From assembly GCA_002943765.1 (NCBI GenBank), contig PQWQ01000015.1, positions 124,001 to 188,000 on the forward strand: a DNA stretch of 64,000 nucleotides. Reading direction: 5' to 3'. The notes beneath the pieces were generated by a model, which made no database searches, was not told the origin of the DNA, and saw only the letters and a program-made list of their open reading frames with translations. This DNA is from Psoroptes ovis. Taxonomy: Eukaryota > Arthropoda > Arachnida > Sarcoptiformes > Psoroptidae. Positions 12,953 to 25,571 of the stretch are shown one piece after another. The position numbers and the translations under genes are program-made. The stretch's first letter is position 1. Every line of letters starts with the position of its first letter.

Positions 12953-13691
12953 CGAAGGTTTGAAGTAAAAAAAAAAAGAAAATAAATTTTTTAAAATTAT
13001 CATAGCCTCAATTTCATTTGGGAAGGGGACGAAATCATTTAAAATCTAATTAAGATATTATTTAAAATGAAGAAATTAATAAATAATTTTCTTATTATTT
13101 CCATTAATCAAAAATAAAATACATGATTTTACAATATATAATAATAAAACGGTATCATTTGAAATTTTAATTCATTTTTGCTTTTGAAAAAAAAACTAAA
13201 TGTATGATAAACAGGATCATTTCATTTGAAAATGTGCTCCAAATTTTTTCCATCCCGAATTTAATACGGATGTTTTAAAATTAAATATAAATTGATTGAA
13301 ATTTTTGAAATTTATAACGTTGAAAAATTGCTGGCTAACATCATGTATAAATCATCAAGTGAAACGGCTATTCAAACAGATTTTCTTTGAGAAGGCCTCT
13401 GTGTTCTTTTTTTTTTCGTTGACAAAGGGTAAAATTGATATTCTTTGATGTGAAAATTTATCCACAATTCATTTGAGACAATAATAATAATCTGCCTGTA
13501 ATATAAACAAATTATTTAAGAAGCAATTATTACTGATAAGTTACTGTGATAATATTCAAAATACAAACCATGGATGTTCAGGATTAGTACAAGTACATAT
13601 CATTTGAACATATCAACAATTTGATATACTCAAATTATTTTTTTTTCATAAATACGCCATTTTGTAATTTAATAATGTCAGATGATGATAT

Positions 13692-13723
<32 letters not shown>
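13692..13723. repeat. GAT microsatellite
   Basis: About ten uninterrupted GAT/ATG units, the commonest trinucleotide repeat in the window. Similar tracts are at 7579-7601, 30969-30986, 31757-31778, 39977-39999, 43558-43583 and 46625-46645. Confidence 0.9.
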
Positions 13724-13724
<1 letters not shown>

Positions 13725-14269
13725 AAAGAAATGAATAGACAAACAAAATAAATAATGATATCATTGCATTGTATTTTCTGTATTTTTTTTCTTCAAAAAA
13801 GATAGTAATCATTCACCACCACCACCACCACCGCCATATCTATTAGATTTATGGATGCACATGTATTTTTACGATGTGGATTTATGTGCCTAATGATAAT
13901 GAAAAAACAAAAATATCATTCGATTCATTAGTATACTAATTTCTATTGAATTTATTGATGAAATGTTTCTAAGATTTTAAATATACCCAAAAGCATATTT
14001 AAATAGTTTGATGATTGATTCAAAATCTGTTTGATGAAAAATTTTCTTCTTTTTTTTCGAAATTTTTCTATTGTTTATAAAATTCAAAAATTCAATTATT
14101 CCCATTAAAATTATCTGTAATTTTGTTTTTTTGAAAAAAAAATTCATCATTTATTATCATCAATCTATTGTTTTTAAAAAATTATTATCTATTGTTTTGC
14201 CAGTATCATCCATTGTTATTATTGTTTTGTTTTAATTATAAATAATTATCATAATAAGCAAAAGAAAAA

Positions 14270-15179
14270 ATGCCAGAAAATAGACAATGTAACAATTTTG
14301 AATGTAAAATTCAAATGAATGATAATAATAACAATGTTGATAACAATGATGATAATTGTTATGAACAGATTAATGTTGCTGAAAATTGTTGTTTAAATAC
14401 GAATAAACAAAAAAATAATGAATACAAACCGGTAACACATGTAATATTTGATTTAGATGGACTATTAATTAATAGTGAAGTTTGTTTTGCAAATGCTATA
14501 CGCATTTTGTTGGAACGTTTCGGTATGTTTTTTGATTTTGAATTCTTAAATTAATTTTAATGATGATTATTAATATTCAAATTAATGAATAGGAATAACT
14601 GAATATAAAAAAGAATTACAGGAAAAAGTTCTCGGCATGGAAGTTGCACGCGGTATCGAAGAAATAATCAAACATGAAAATCTACCATTAACTGTTGAAC
14701 AATTCATGCAAATGGAACGGGAAATCTATACTGAAGAAATGTTAAAAGTACAATTAATGCCTGGTGCTAAAAAATTGGTTGAACATTTTAAAAAACATAA
14801 CATACCGATGGCGATCGCAACTGGTAGCACGAATGAATCTTATGTCATTAAAACACGTGCACATCAAGATTTATTTGCAAGCGGAAAATATTTTCAACAT
14901 ATTGTATTTACACGTGATGATAAAGAAGTAAAACGACCAAAACCAGCACCAGATGTTTATTTGATCACGGCTAAACGTTTCGCTGACAAACCAGCACCAG
15001 AAAAATGTTTGGTATTTGAAGATTCATCAATCGGTGTTGACGGTGCTCGTGCTGCCGGTATGCAAGTGGTTATGGTGCCTGATCAACGTTTTGAATGTAA
15101 ACAAAAAAATGCAACATTAATTTTGAGATCATTGGAAGAATTTAGGCCAGAATTATTTGGTTTACCAGCATTTGATTAA
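14270..15179 (+). CDS. PUDP: Pseudouridine-5'-phosphatase-like HAD hydrolase
   Basis: Two exons, 14270-14522 and 14593-15179, joined by a 70-bp intron (GTATGT...TAG, phase 1), encode about 279 aa. It is a HAD-superfamily phosphatase: the nucleophile motif FDLDGLL has Asp61 and Asp63, motif II lies in AIATGST, the Lys of motif III in KRPKPAPDVYL, and motif IV in CLVFEDSSIGVDGARAAGMQVVMVPD. The C-terminal ELFGLPAFD matches the ending of HDHD1/PUDP (ELFGLPSYE in human), which separates it from other HADs. PUDP dephosphorylates pseudouridine 5'-phosphate in the cytosol during RNA nucleotide breakdown. Oddity: an N-terminal extension of about 50 residues, rich in Asn, Asp and Cys, precedes the conserved domain and is absent from the human protein. 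The family call is firm; substrate specificity is inferred. Confidence 0.92.
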
Positions 15180-16645
15180 ATTTTTGAATCAAGCGTAAAA
15201 TAAATCAACAAAGTAACCAGCTCAATCATATGCTCTATAATATCTTGAATGTTTTTTTAGAATGTGATTTTTTTAGATAATACTGTAAATATTTTCATAT
15301 TTAAAATATATTTTTTTTATTGGGTGATTTTTCAATCAAATAAAATTTAATTTATTCTAATTAATAATTCCAATGATTATCAATTAATTTTGGAAATATA
15401 ATCCAAATTATGACTCGTTCTTTGTGAACGTCCCAATCTTCCTGGTATTTTTGAATGTTTTTCGATTTTTGTTTCAAATCTAGCGTTTTAATTGTTTTGA
15501 CCTTTTAATTAGTAATTGACTCTAATTACTCAATTAATTAATTGATTTAGTGAAACAAGCATTGAATTTATTTTTGTGGACGAAAAAAACAAAAAAAAAT
15601 ATCAATCGAATATGACTAAACTTCATTGTATTTGTATTCATTTGTCTTGAAGAACAAACAAGATCAAGATTACTTATTTGAATAAAATGAATTTGAAATA
15701 CAAGAACCATCAAAACCATATATTTTCAATATAATTGCAAAAAAAAAAAAAAATAAAATGAAAAATTATAATTGAAAACAAAATGAAAATTCAATTTTGG
15801 AATGTAAGTAGATATATTTATTATTTTCATATTTGAATATTCAATTTTGATTTAATATTGATTTTATATCATTGGGTATTTATAATGTGTATGTTTTATT
15901 ATTTAATCTACCAATCATCAAATTATTTATCAATAATTTGATGATTTGATTTGAATGTTTAATACGTATAATCAGTTGCTAATGATATATTATATATATT
16001 TCATGTGTATATAAAGTATTGTGAGTTTATAGTTAGTGAATTGAATAATTGATAATTGAATGATTGAAACAAAGCTCTTCAATGTAATTTTTTCTATCTT
16101 TTGAAAATTAAATTTTATTTACTAAATGTGAGATCATCTCATATTATTCAAGTGCTTCAACAATTTGAAATGAATGAATTGAAAAAGTGAACAAATTAAT
16201 GAATTAATTGATCGAAAAATCAAAATTAGACCATATCGATGTGTCCATTGATTCAAACAATTCGATAACAAAATTTCATGTAAATTTAAGATTTTTTCCC
16301 AATTATATTTTAATTGGAATAAGTTGGCCATTATTAAATTTGTGCTTTGATTTTAATAATTTGACGGTGAAAATGATCATGAAAAAAGGTACATAAATTT
16401 ATAAGAATCTTTCCATTTCGATCTTTGGATTTAAATTCATCCATCTCATTTAACTTTGAGATCAAATTAACAGTTGAAATGCATGAATAAAATTGAACAA
16501 TACTTGTTAATGAAATTGATCTTGATTGTTGATCTCCTAAGTGTACTAATCTTTTCTTATATGATAATATTGACAAGTGATTTGTTTTCATTCAATTCAA
16601 ATGGTTATCTGATATAATATTGTGCTCAACATATTATAGCGAATT
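15180..16645. other. Intergenic, no gene seen
   Basis: About 1.5 kb between the converging PUDP-like and GATA genes, so it should contain both 3' untranslated regions. The stretch 16200-16600 is less repetitive than its surroundings and carries open frames on both strands, but no domain or splice chain supports a gene. Confidence 0.45.
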
Positions 16646-19600
16646 TTATGTGCATAGTTTAACTGAATTAGCTGAATCAGCCATTGCAGCAGCGACAGCA
16701 GCAGCAGCGGCGGCTGCTGCAGCTGCTGCTTGTTGATGATGATTATTGTTATGGTTATTCAAATGATGATGAGAAGATGTTGTCGAAGATGATGATGATC
16801 CAGACAAATGAGGATGTACATGCGGATTATGTGTATGATGATTCAAATGATTCAGATGATGATTTGATGATGGATAGCCGAATGATGATGCAGATGATGA
16901 TGAAGATGACGATGAATTCAAATGATGATGAGATTGTTGTTGTTGATGATGATTCAAATGATTTAAATGAATATTATGATTATATGATGAAATTTTACTA
17001 TTATTATTGCCACTGTTATTATTTGAAGATTGATTATTATTGCTATTTTGCTGCTGTGCGGATTGAAGATGTTGCTGTTGTTGTTGGCTATGATGCTGTT
17101 GATGATTATTGCTGCTATTATGATTCAAATGAAAAACACCGGTTGAATTTTGTTGATGATGCTGTGATTGTTGTTGAAGGTGATGTTGTTGCATTTGTTG
17201 TTGTTGATGATGATGATGTGATTGTAAAATACCGCCATTTTGTATGTTTGATCCTAAACAATTGGCGCCAATACTGCCATTATTATTTGCAACGACAGCC
17301 GATGCTAATGTACCTAATGTTCCACCAAACGTTGTGCCTGGAACCGTTAAGCCTAAAGAACTCAATGCAGCCGAACTGGCCGTGTTTTGTTTTGGTTTAC
17401 GTTTTCTTGTTTGTATTCCTTCTTTCCTCATCGCTAATGGTCGATTTACCTGGAATTGAATGATTTTTTGATTGAGTTGATTAATTTAAGAATTTGTTTT
17501 AAAGTTTTGAAAGTTTTTAAAAATTGAATCGAACCAAAAACATTTGGAAGCACTTACATTGTGTAATTTATAATATAAACCACATGCATTACAGACTGGT
17601 TCACCTTCATTGTTTCGACGCCATAATGTTGTCGTCGTTGTGCCACAATTTGAACAGCATAATCCTAAACGTCTCGAAGCAGCCTTTGATAAAAATTAAA
17701 AATGAAGAAACAAAAATCAATCAATTGATTCATATTCCAATAAATCATCATTTCTATTCATTCAATTTATTTATTTATTTTTTTTTTGCCTTTAGCAAAA
17801 ATTAATTAAAATTTTGTTTGATTCATTTCTCGATGATTTGTTGTATTTGAGTTTGAAAATGGAGAATGTATTTAATACTAACCAAACGACGTTGTGGCTT
17901 GATCAATGGTCGTCTGGCGCCATTCATCTTGTGATAAAGACCACATGCATTACATAAATAATGACCAGTGCCATCTCGGCGCCATAATGGCGTAGATATT
18001 GCTCCACAATTGACACATTCACGTCCTTCACTAAAATGTGCTGCATATGCTGCTTGTCCAGCTGCTGCTGCTGCAGCTGCGGCAGCTAAACTGCCAGGCA
18101 TACCACAATTATTTACATCATTTGCACCCGACATGGTCATTCCATTACCACTTGAAATATTATCAGCTAGATTTCCACATGTATCGATGAGTGTTTGATT
18201 ATTACTTAGGCCAGTATTAGATCCGATACTATTCATATTAATCGATCCTGATTGATGATGTTGTTGTTGCGATTGAAGATGTCCTTGATGATGCTGCTGT
18301 TGTTGTTGATGATTTTGATTATGTTGTTGATGTTGATGATGACTACTGCTTAATTGTCCTGATGTAACATCTGAAATATGATGATCTGTATTTGTTACTG
18401 ATGATGATGATGGTGTGACCGGTGAATTCGATGAAACAGAAGCAACAGCGGCCGCCGCTGCTGCTGCTGCTGGTGAACCAAAAAAGAAATCCAATCCATT
18501 CGTATGATGATGAGTAGTATGATTATCTATGATAATAGTTGCAATAATAATGACATTAATTATAATAATAATGAATGTGAGATTCGAAAAACGAAATTTT
18601 CAACTAAAACATTGAAAAATGAGACTAATTTGTCTAATAATAAATGGAGAGTGAAGAAATTCACAACAGTTCGACTTGTCAATGTTGTCTTTTATTTTTA
18701 ATACATTAGTTATTGATATTGTCGATGGTAAAAAGAATTGACACAAACAAGATCAAGATTGATGATCGTTTTCCACGAAACGAAAGCATTCGATGAGAAT
18801 TTTTCATTTCTGTAATTTTTCTTTTAGTCAATTTTCTTGGCAAAAAATAGAAAAATAAATGCAAAGTGAATGATTTGATTGATTGAACGATTTGAAAATT
18901 ATCACATGCATTCCATGTTCAAAACTATGGATGATCATTACTGCCAAAATAAGCAGTTTTTTCACCGTCATAGCAGACCGGTTTTTCATTTTTTTTTCAA
19001 TAAAATGACCAAAACAAAACAGAATAAAATTATTATAAACCTTTTACTTTTCAATCGACACTCTCGGATAAATACGAGATTTAGTTTTGTCGATTTCTGT
19101 AATATTTTCTGAACATGAATTGTGCGTTGTTTATCCGGAACTTTATAAATGGAGAAAAATTATTTCCGAATAACCAGATAATTTTTTTTTCAATTCTTTT
19201 AACAATCAAATTTTTTATACAATGAATTTATTGCGAAAAATTGTTTCTTATCTTAATTTCAATCATCTTGAATAGAAATATGAATATTCAAATAATTATA
19301 GTTATAATTAAATTCCTTGTAAACAATGACAAATGCAAGACGACCGATTAAAGTTTTTCATTAAAAAGAGAATTTAATCAAACAACTTGTTTTCAGTATA
19401 AACTAGAATTAAAGACAAACAATACTACTCATTATGATCATTCATATGAAAAAAGAATTCTTTGACTAATTCATTTTCTTCAGTCATCTTTTTTTTGACA
19501 AATTTTTTTCGGAAATTTTAGAATCAAAAATTGCTGTGTATATCTTCTCTTAAAATTTAAATTCTCATCATTTTACATTGCATCTGCCATTGTTTTTTTT

Positions 19601-21598
19601 CAAATTTTAATGCATATTTTATAGGTTTCAATTTTTGATCATTCAAAACATTAATTTATATTTCTACATTTGAAACATCTTTTTCCTGAGTATGGGATGT
19701 TTTTTTTCTGTTGAAAATTTGTTCATTGATTATATTTACTTTATTCGTTTTGATTGCTCAACCCTTATTTCTGTTATTACAAATTAATGAAACACATACC
19801 TGATTTATTACGAAATGCTGCTGCTTGACTAGCTGCTAATGTGGCAGGAAAATTTGCTGCTGCCGACACTGATGTTGTCGAATGTGGATCCGAAAAACGT
19901 CCAGTCAATGATGCTGGAACAGTATGTTCGAGCCTACCGGCCCAAGCACAAGCTGCTGCAGCCGCTGCCGCAGCTTCATATGAAGCGGCTGCATATGCTG
20001 GATGCAAACCATTCATCGTTGCAGCTGTACGAAATGTTGATGCATATGCTAATGCAGCAGTTGTGGATGGATCGGTTGTAGTTTTTGTTACGGCTGTTGT
20101 TGTAATTAAAGATGATGATGATGTTGTTGATATTGATGCTGATGATGATGAACCATTATTTCCATTTACACTTGCTGAATTAGATGTTTGTGAATTAATT
20201 GTTCCGCTAGTTGGTATAGAATTTGGACTTGGGGATGATGCGGTTATTGATGATGAAGATGATGACGTTGATGATGCATTCTTTCACACAAATTAATTAA
20301 TGGAAGATAAATTTTATTAATAAAAATAATATAATTTTACCTGAAATGGGAATCGATTCGAACCATATGATGATGTGTTATTATTTGAAATTGTTGTCGT
20401 TGTTGTTGTTGCTCTTGTTGGATTAGTAAATTGTTGTGAATTTGAAAAAGTAATTGACGATGATGATGATGCCGATGATGTTGATGACTGACTTGCATTA
20501 CCATTCGTTAATGGTAAGGTGTTTGTCGGCGTTGCTGTACGATCATCGTCTTCATCTTCATCGTCATCAATAGTATCACCTACACCACCATTATTGCCAT
20601 CAATGGACGTTGATGTTGTAGTCGTACCATCACCATTATTATTCTCATTATTGATTTGATTTGATATGTTTAATGACGTTGTGCCGGATGACCATGAAGA
20701 TGCTGATGATGTTGATGAGTTTGAAATATTCTGTTGCTGTTGTTGTTGATCATTCAGTAATTGGTCACTGTCATTATTATTATTATTCAAGATTGTGTTT
20801 GTATTATCATTATTATTATTATGTTCAGGTGATGATGATGATGTTAATGATGTTGAACCGTAATGTGTGCGTGCTGCATACATTGATGATAATGGATGAT
20901 TATGATAAGCAGCAGCTGCTGCTGCTGCTACGCTTAAATCAGCTTGATGTGCTGCAGCAGCAGCCGCTGCAACTGCTGCATGATGATGATGATGATGATG
21001 TGCTGCTGCAGCCGCTGCAGCATGATGAGGATGATGATTATGGTGCATATGATTGGAATGATGTAAATGATTTGAATGATGATTCAAATGATGATGATGA
21101 TTTTGGCCACCACCAACATTATAATGTCCTGACATCAAATTCTGAAACATTGATCCAGTTTTGATTGTTTCAAATGTTGAATTATTATTCAATTGATGTC
21201 TATCCAGAAAATTTTCTCTGTTACTTTTCGATTTTAATTCTAGATTTTCATCACTATTAATCAATGATTGATTGTTATTTTGATTATGTAAATATTCATT
21301 GAAATTTTGTTGTCGTTGTTGTTGGGACTGTTGATTATTATTATTTTCGTTGAAAGCTTTTTCAGATAAATTTGAACATGTTTGATTATGTTGATTTACT
21401 GCATAATAATGATTATGATGATGATGATGATGATCGATCAAATTACTTCCATCAATTTCTTTAATTAATTAGATTTTTTTAAAAAATACAAAAATTGAAA
21501 TAATTATTATTTGATAAGCGTTTTCAATCATTATTATCATTTTATTTTTGTTTACCAAAAAATAATTGCAACGATGATTGTTTCGGTGGTGGTATCAT
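16646..21598 (-). CDS. pnr: Pannier-like GATA4/5/6-class transcription factor
   Basis: Six coding exons on the minus strand: 21598-21556, 21458-20341, 20280-19800, 18526-17883, 17683-17558 and 17449-16646. All introns are GT-AG and all phases agree, giving about 1071 aa. Finger 1 (CVNC...CNAC, about residues 718-742) and finger 2 (CSNC...CNAC, about 772-796) are both complete C-x2-C-x17-C-x2-C GATA fingers with LWRR. The linker PQRRLAASRRLGL and the tail NRPLAMRKEGIQTRKRKPK are of the GATA4/5/6 (pannier) type rather than GATA1/2/3. An intron separates the two fingers, and another follows KLHN. The protein is about twice the length of Drosophila Pannier because of long His, Ala, Ser, Gln and Asn runs. 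The start at 21598 (MIPPPKQ) is the first in-frame ATG of a short exon; extra upstream exons are possible. It is probably a nuclear regulator of heart, dorsal ectoderm or gut genes, by homology. Confidence 0.85.
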
Positions 21599-24218
21599 TA
21601 TTATTTTTTTTTTATTATAACTAATCAAAACACTTAACAATTAAGCTTGAAATAATTAAAAAATTATATTTTTAAAAATACCGGATACATTTAAGAAAAA
21701 AAAGAGATAAAATCATCGAGAATAAATTGTATCTATTTTGATACAATTTAAATATTTTTTTTATTTCGAGGGTTTTTCTCTGTCTGTCACTTTCTTTCTG
21801 GTTTCAATTTTACACCGAAGAAGGTGACATAAAATGAACCGATTAGATTTATCAATAATCAAAAATTATACGATTGATAATAAAAAATATATTTTTGAAT
21901 GTTTATTTAATTATCTTTTTTTCTTGTGATAAGACAAAACACTGAACCAAGCCGAAGCAGATATACGAATTCAATGATCATAAAAATATAAACAAATTCA
22001 AATATGTATATCATGATAATCTTTGGTTTTCTTTTCACCAAAGTAAAAAAAAAACTTATTATCATCATTCGTGATATGATGCACCTTTTGCTGATGTTGT
22101 TGTTGTTGTTGCTATTGCTGTTTATGTATTTATCAATTTTTTTTCGTGCGTGAGTTTTAGACATGAAATGTTAATAAAGAATGTTATAATTTTTTTCTTT
22201 CAGATAAGATATTAAGTTTTTCTCAATTCATAAAAATATACACACTCACATGAATTAAGTTAGGACCTTAGTAGTTAGTTCCCACCCGTAAACAAACAAC
22301 GAAAAAAAACTAAGCCTAAAATTCAATCTCATTCTCACCCAAACACACCTTATCAACTAATGCATTGAAACCATGCCTTTTGGGAATTATTCCTGAATGT
22401 TGTTTATTCAAGCATTTATGTTTCGCCATTGTTAAATTCAAACATTTGAGTGCATGCATTTTGGGTAAACAGATGAACCAGAAAAAAAATTCTTTAATTG
22501 GTATTTCTAGGATTCACATTCATATTATTATTATTGTTATCCCGCCTCAAAACTCCTCCTCTTGTTCAAAAACCTCATATAAACTTGTTTTCATTTCTAC
22601 TAGTTTCGGGTAATTTTATCAAAAAAAAATTTCAAAAAAATAATGACAATATTGACAAAATAAAACAATAGAGAATTAATAATTAATTTGATACTTTTCT
22701 AGGTATTTAAATTTTCAAAAAAAAAAAAAAAAATGTAAACAAAAACATTTGTTTAGTATTCGTCGATTATCATTCTTATAATTGGTTTTTTTCGGTAATA
22801 ATTAGTTTGAATAAAAAAATAAGCCGGTTGACAAAAACACAAGTTATAATGAAAGAATAAAAAGTTAAATAAACAAGAAATAAGAATTATTTAAGAATTA
22901 AAAAACAAAAATAATGGAAATGAATGAATTTTGAGAGAATTTTCTGGCGAAAATTTTGCCCAGATGAAATTGTGAAAAATTTCATATTCAATACATTCAT
23001 TTATATTTATATGTCAAAGTTATGTCAAATGTCAATTTTGATTATGATCAAAATGAGAAAAAAAATAAAAAAAAATTCTCTTATTCAAAGCAAGAGCAAA
23101 TTTATCGATGAAAATTGATTGATAATCGATCAATTATTCGATCAAAGAGAAAAAAAAATTGTAGACGCGACAATATTTTATTTTATTTTTTATTTTTTAA
23201 TTTTTTCAAATAAACTTTAATTTGCAAAAAACTGTCTGCCAATTGATTTTGAATTATCATCACCATCATCATCATTATTTATATCAATTAATTATTATCA
23301 TTCAAAATCGAAACAGAGTCTAAATAAAAAAATCAATTTAGATTATCAATTTTTTTTAATCGATAATTTTCGATATTATCTTTACTTACTTGACTTTTAT
23401 TTTCATATAAAAAAAATACCTTTAGAATGGACCAATAAATCTTTTTTTTCTATTTAATTTCATTTAATTTTGGGTTCCGTTGAATAAACAATGATACTAC
23501 TACTGTTTTGACAATTTTTTTTTCTCTCTTTAATTTCAATGATAAACCCAGAAGCTATCATCATTGACCATTGACACAGTTGATGATTACCTCATGCTGG
23601 TTGGTCAATGGCAAACACCGTGTATTTTTTTTTTTTTTTTTTTTTTAATATTCAAGCTATAGTCATTTAGCAAAATGTTTGCATGTGAAATCAAATGAAA
23701 AAATGTCAATTGAAAATAATTACAATAAAATAATCGAAACGAGGCAAAAGTTTCACGCACTTTTAATTATTATTATTATTATTATCATCAAAATATCATA
23801 ATAGTAATAATGTTGATAATGATGATGATAATGAGATGAATATATATTTCAAAGATAAAAATATATTTATGTGAATATTGTATTCATTCGTAAATGGTAA
23901 TATTATCATCATCATCATCATCATCAAATATCGTATTTTCATTATCATTTTAATACGAGTTTTTCTGTTTCTGTTTGTGTGTTTGCGAATATTTTTTTAT
24001 TTATTTTTATTCGTATTTAATTTCAATGGTAGAATGATTTTTGGCATTGTTTTTCATATTATTTCACAATTTTCTAGTTTTATTCCTTCATCCATTTGTT
24101 TGTTTTTTTTTTGCCAGGTAAAAATGTTTATTTATTTATTTATTTTTCATAATATTTTCATCTCATTTTCCGCAAAAAATGTGTCTTCATAAGAGCATTT
24201 ATTTTTGACAAACAAACT

Positions 24219-24250
24219 ACGACGTCGTCGATGACGACGACGACGACTAC
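24219..24250. repeat. CGA/GTC trinucleotide palindromic repeat
   Basis: ACGACGTCGTCGATGACGACG followed by further CGA units. It is a GC-rich trinucleotide tract in very AT-rich DNA, and its first part is self-complementary (GACGTCGTC against GACGACGAC), so it could fold. No gene is attached. Confidence 0.7.
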
Positions 24251-25548
24251 CAATGTCCAAATGTTCGATGTTGCTGTTGTTTTTGTTATTATTATTGTCG
24301 AATAACAACAATAATACAAATAATTTCCATCTTGATGATAATGAAATTGAAAGATGGTCCCGACGATGACAATTTCGATAACAAATATCCATATATTTAT
24401 GAATGCAACAACAACATACGAGAGTGAGAGCGTATAAAACGTATGAAAATTCAGACTTAATTCATTGCTGCTCTATGAATATATTATTTCATTTTTTGAT
24501 TTTTGAAATCTTTCAGAGAGAAAAAAAAAGATTTTTCCTCAGGTAATGATAATGTACAAATGTGCATTCATAGAAAAGTCATTGAATTATTTCATGCAAC
24601 CTCGAAGAAACAGTTGTTGTTGTTTCAAGCAAAATTTGCTACCTGACTTTTTTCGAATGATAATTCAGTTGAATTTTTCATAAAATTCTTAGATGACATA
24701 TGATAGTGTATAATATAGAATAAATATGAAACTTTAGCTATTAGTATATGAATGAAATTACTACTGGCCTAATTTTTCATCATCATAAATTTAAAAAAAA
24801 AATTTATCTGATAATAATGGCCAAACATCGTTAATCAACTATTTAAAAAAATATAAATTCAAACATTCGATTATCTAATCAATAGTAGAAATCTTCAATT
24901 TTAGTATATATTAAAAGTAAGAGTTTATTTATCGTCTATTTTCCCAAATAGTTTTTCATTTACATTTGAGCTAAGATGTTTACGAAAAAAATTATATCAT
25001 CAGCCAACAGAATTGTCAAATTTTAAATTTTGAATTGTTTTTTTTAAATTATGACCAAAATCCAAGACAAACTGATATCTTTTGATATATTTTAAATGAA
25101 TAATAGTTTTTATAAAGAAAAAAAAATGATAATCTTATCTTGATTTTTTTTTCTTAAGAAAAATTTGACATCAAATTCGTGAATTTTTTTTTCATTCAAC
25201 AACCTGTAAAATCAGATTCTAAATCCTGCCTAAATTTTTTGTTTTTTTTTCATCCGAATTTACAATTTTTTCTTCAAAACTTTGGCCTAATTCATTAGGC
25301 TTTGAAGTTTCTTAAGTTTCAACGTTTTCGTTATTTTTTTTGGCAAAGGTCAAAATTTTCTCCATTCTAAAAGCCTTTGACCATTTTATGATCATGTTCA
25401 TGAAATAGAATAGAATTCGCGTGTATAATCATCGATTTCAAAGACTTTTTCACTTTTCTCAAAAATGATTATCAATGATGATTGTGTCAATGTTATTTTA
25501 AATTTTTCATTTTATTTTCAATTTTAAGCTCATCATCATCATCGTCAA

Positions 25549-25571
25549 CAGACGACGTCTGTCTGACAGAC
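25549..25571. repeat. Two overlapping short palindromes
   Basis: CAGACGACGTCTG (25549-25561) and GTCTGACAGAC (25561-25571) are both perfect about a central base and share one base. The second contains TGACAG, a TALE-homeodomain-like core. Function unknown. Confidence 0.4.

Larger units (their letters stand above)
12427..14269. other. Intergenic, no gene seen
   Basis: About 1.8 kb of AT-rich DNA between the divergent Spr and PUDP-like genes. It contains a perfect 16-bp palindrome at 12937-12952 and a long GATGAT tract at 13692-13723. No exon could be supported. Confidence 0.5.

Noticed and set aside
13692..13723. Regularly spaced short repeats that could suggest an array
   Set aside because: Plain trinucleotide microsatellite without spacers; the genome is eukaryotic.
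16208..16591. Overlapping open frames on both strands just beyond the pannier-like stop codon
   Set aside because: Probably 3' untranslated sequence of the GATA gene. No homology seen.
16684..20296. Plus-strand frames of Asp/Met/Tyr repeats and Ala/Val-rich stretches
   Set aside because: They are antisense readings of CAT, CAA and GCN repeats in the pannier-like GATA exons.
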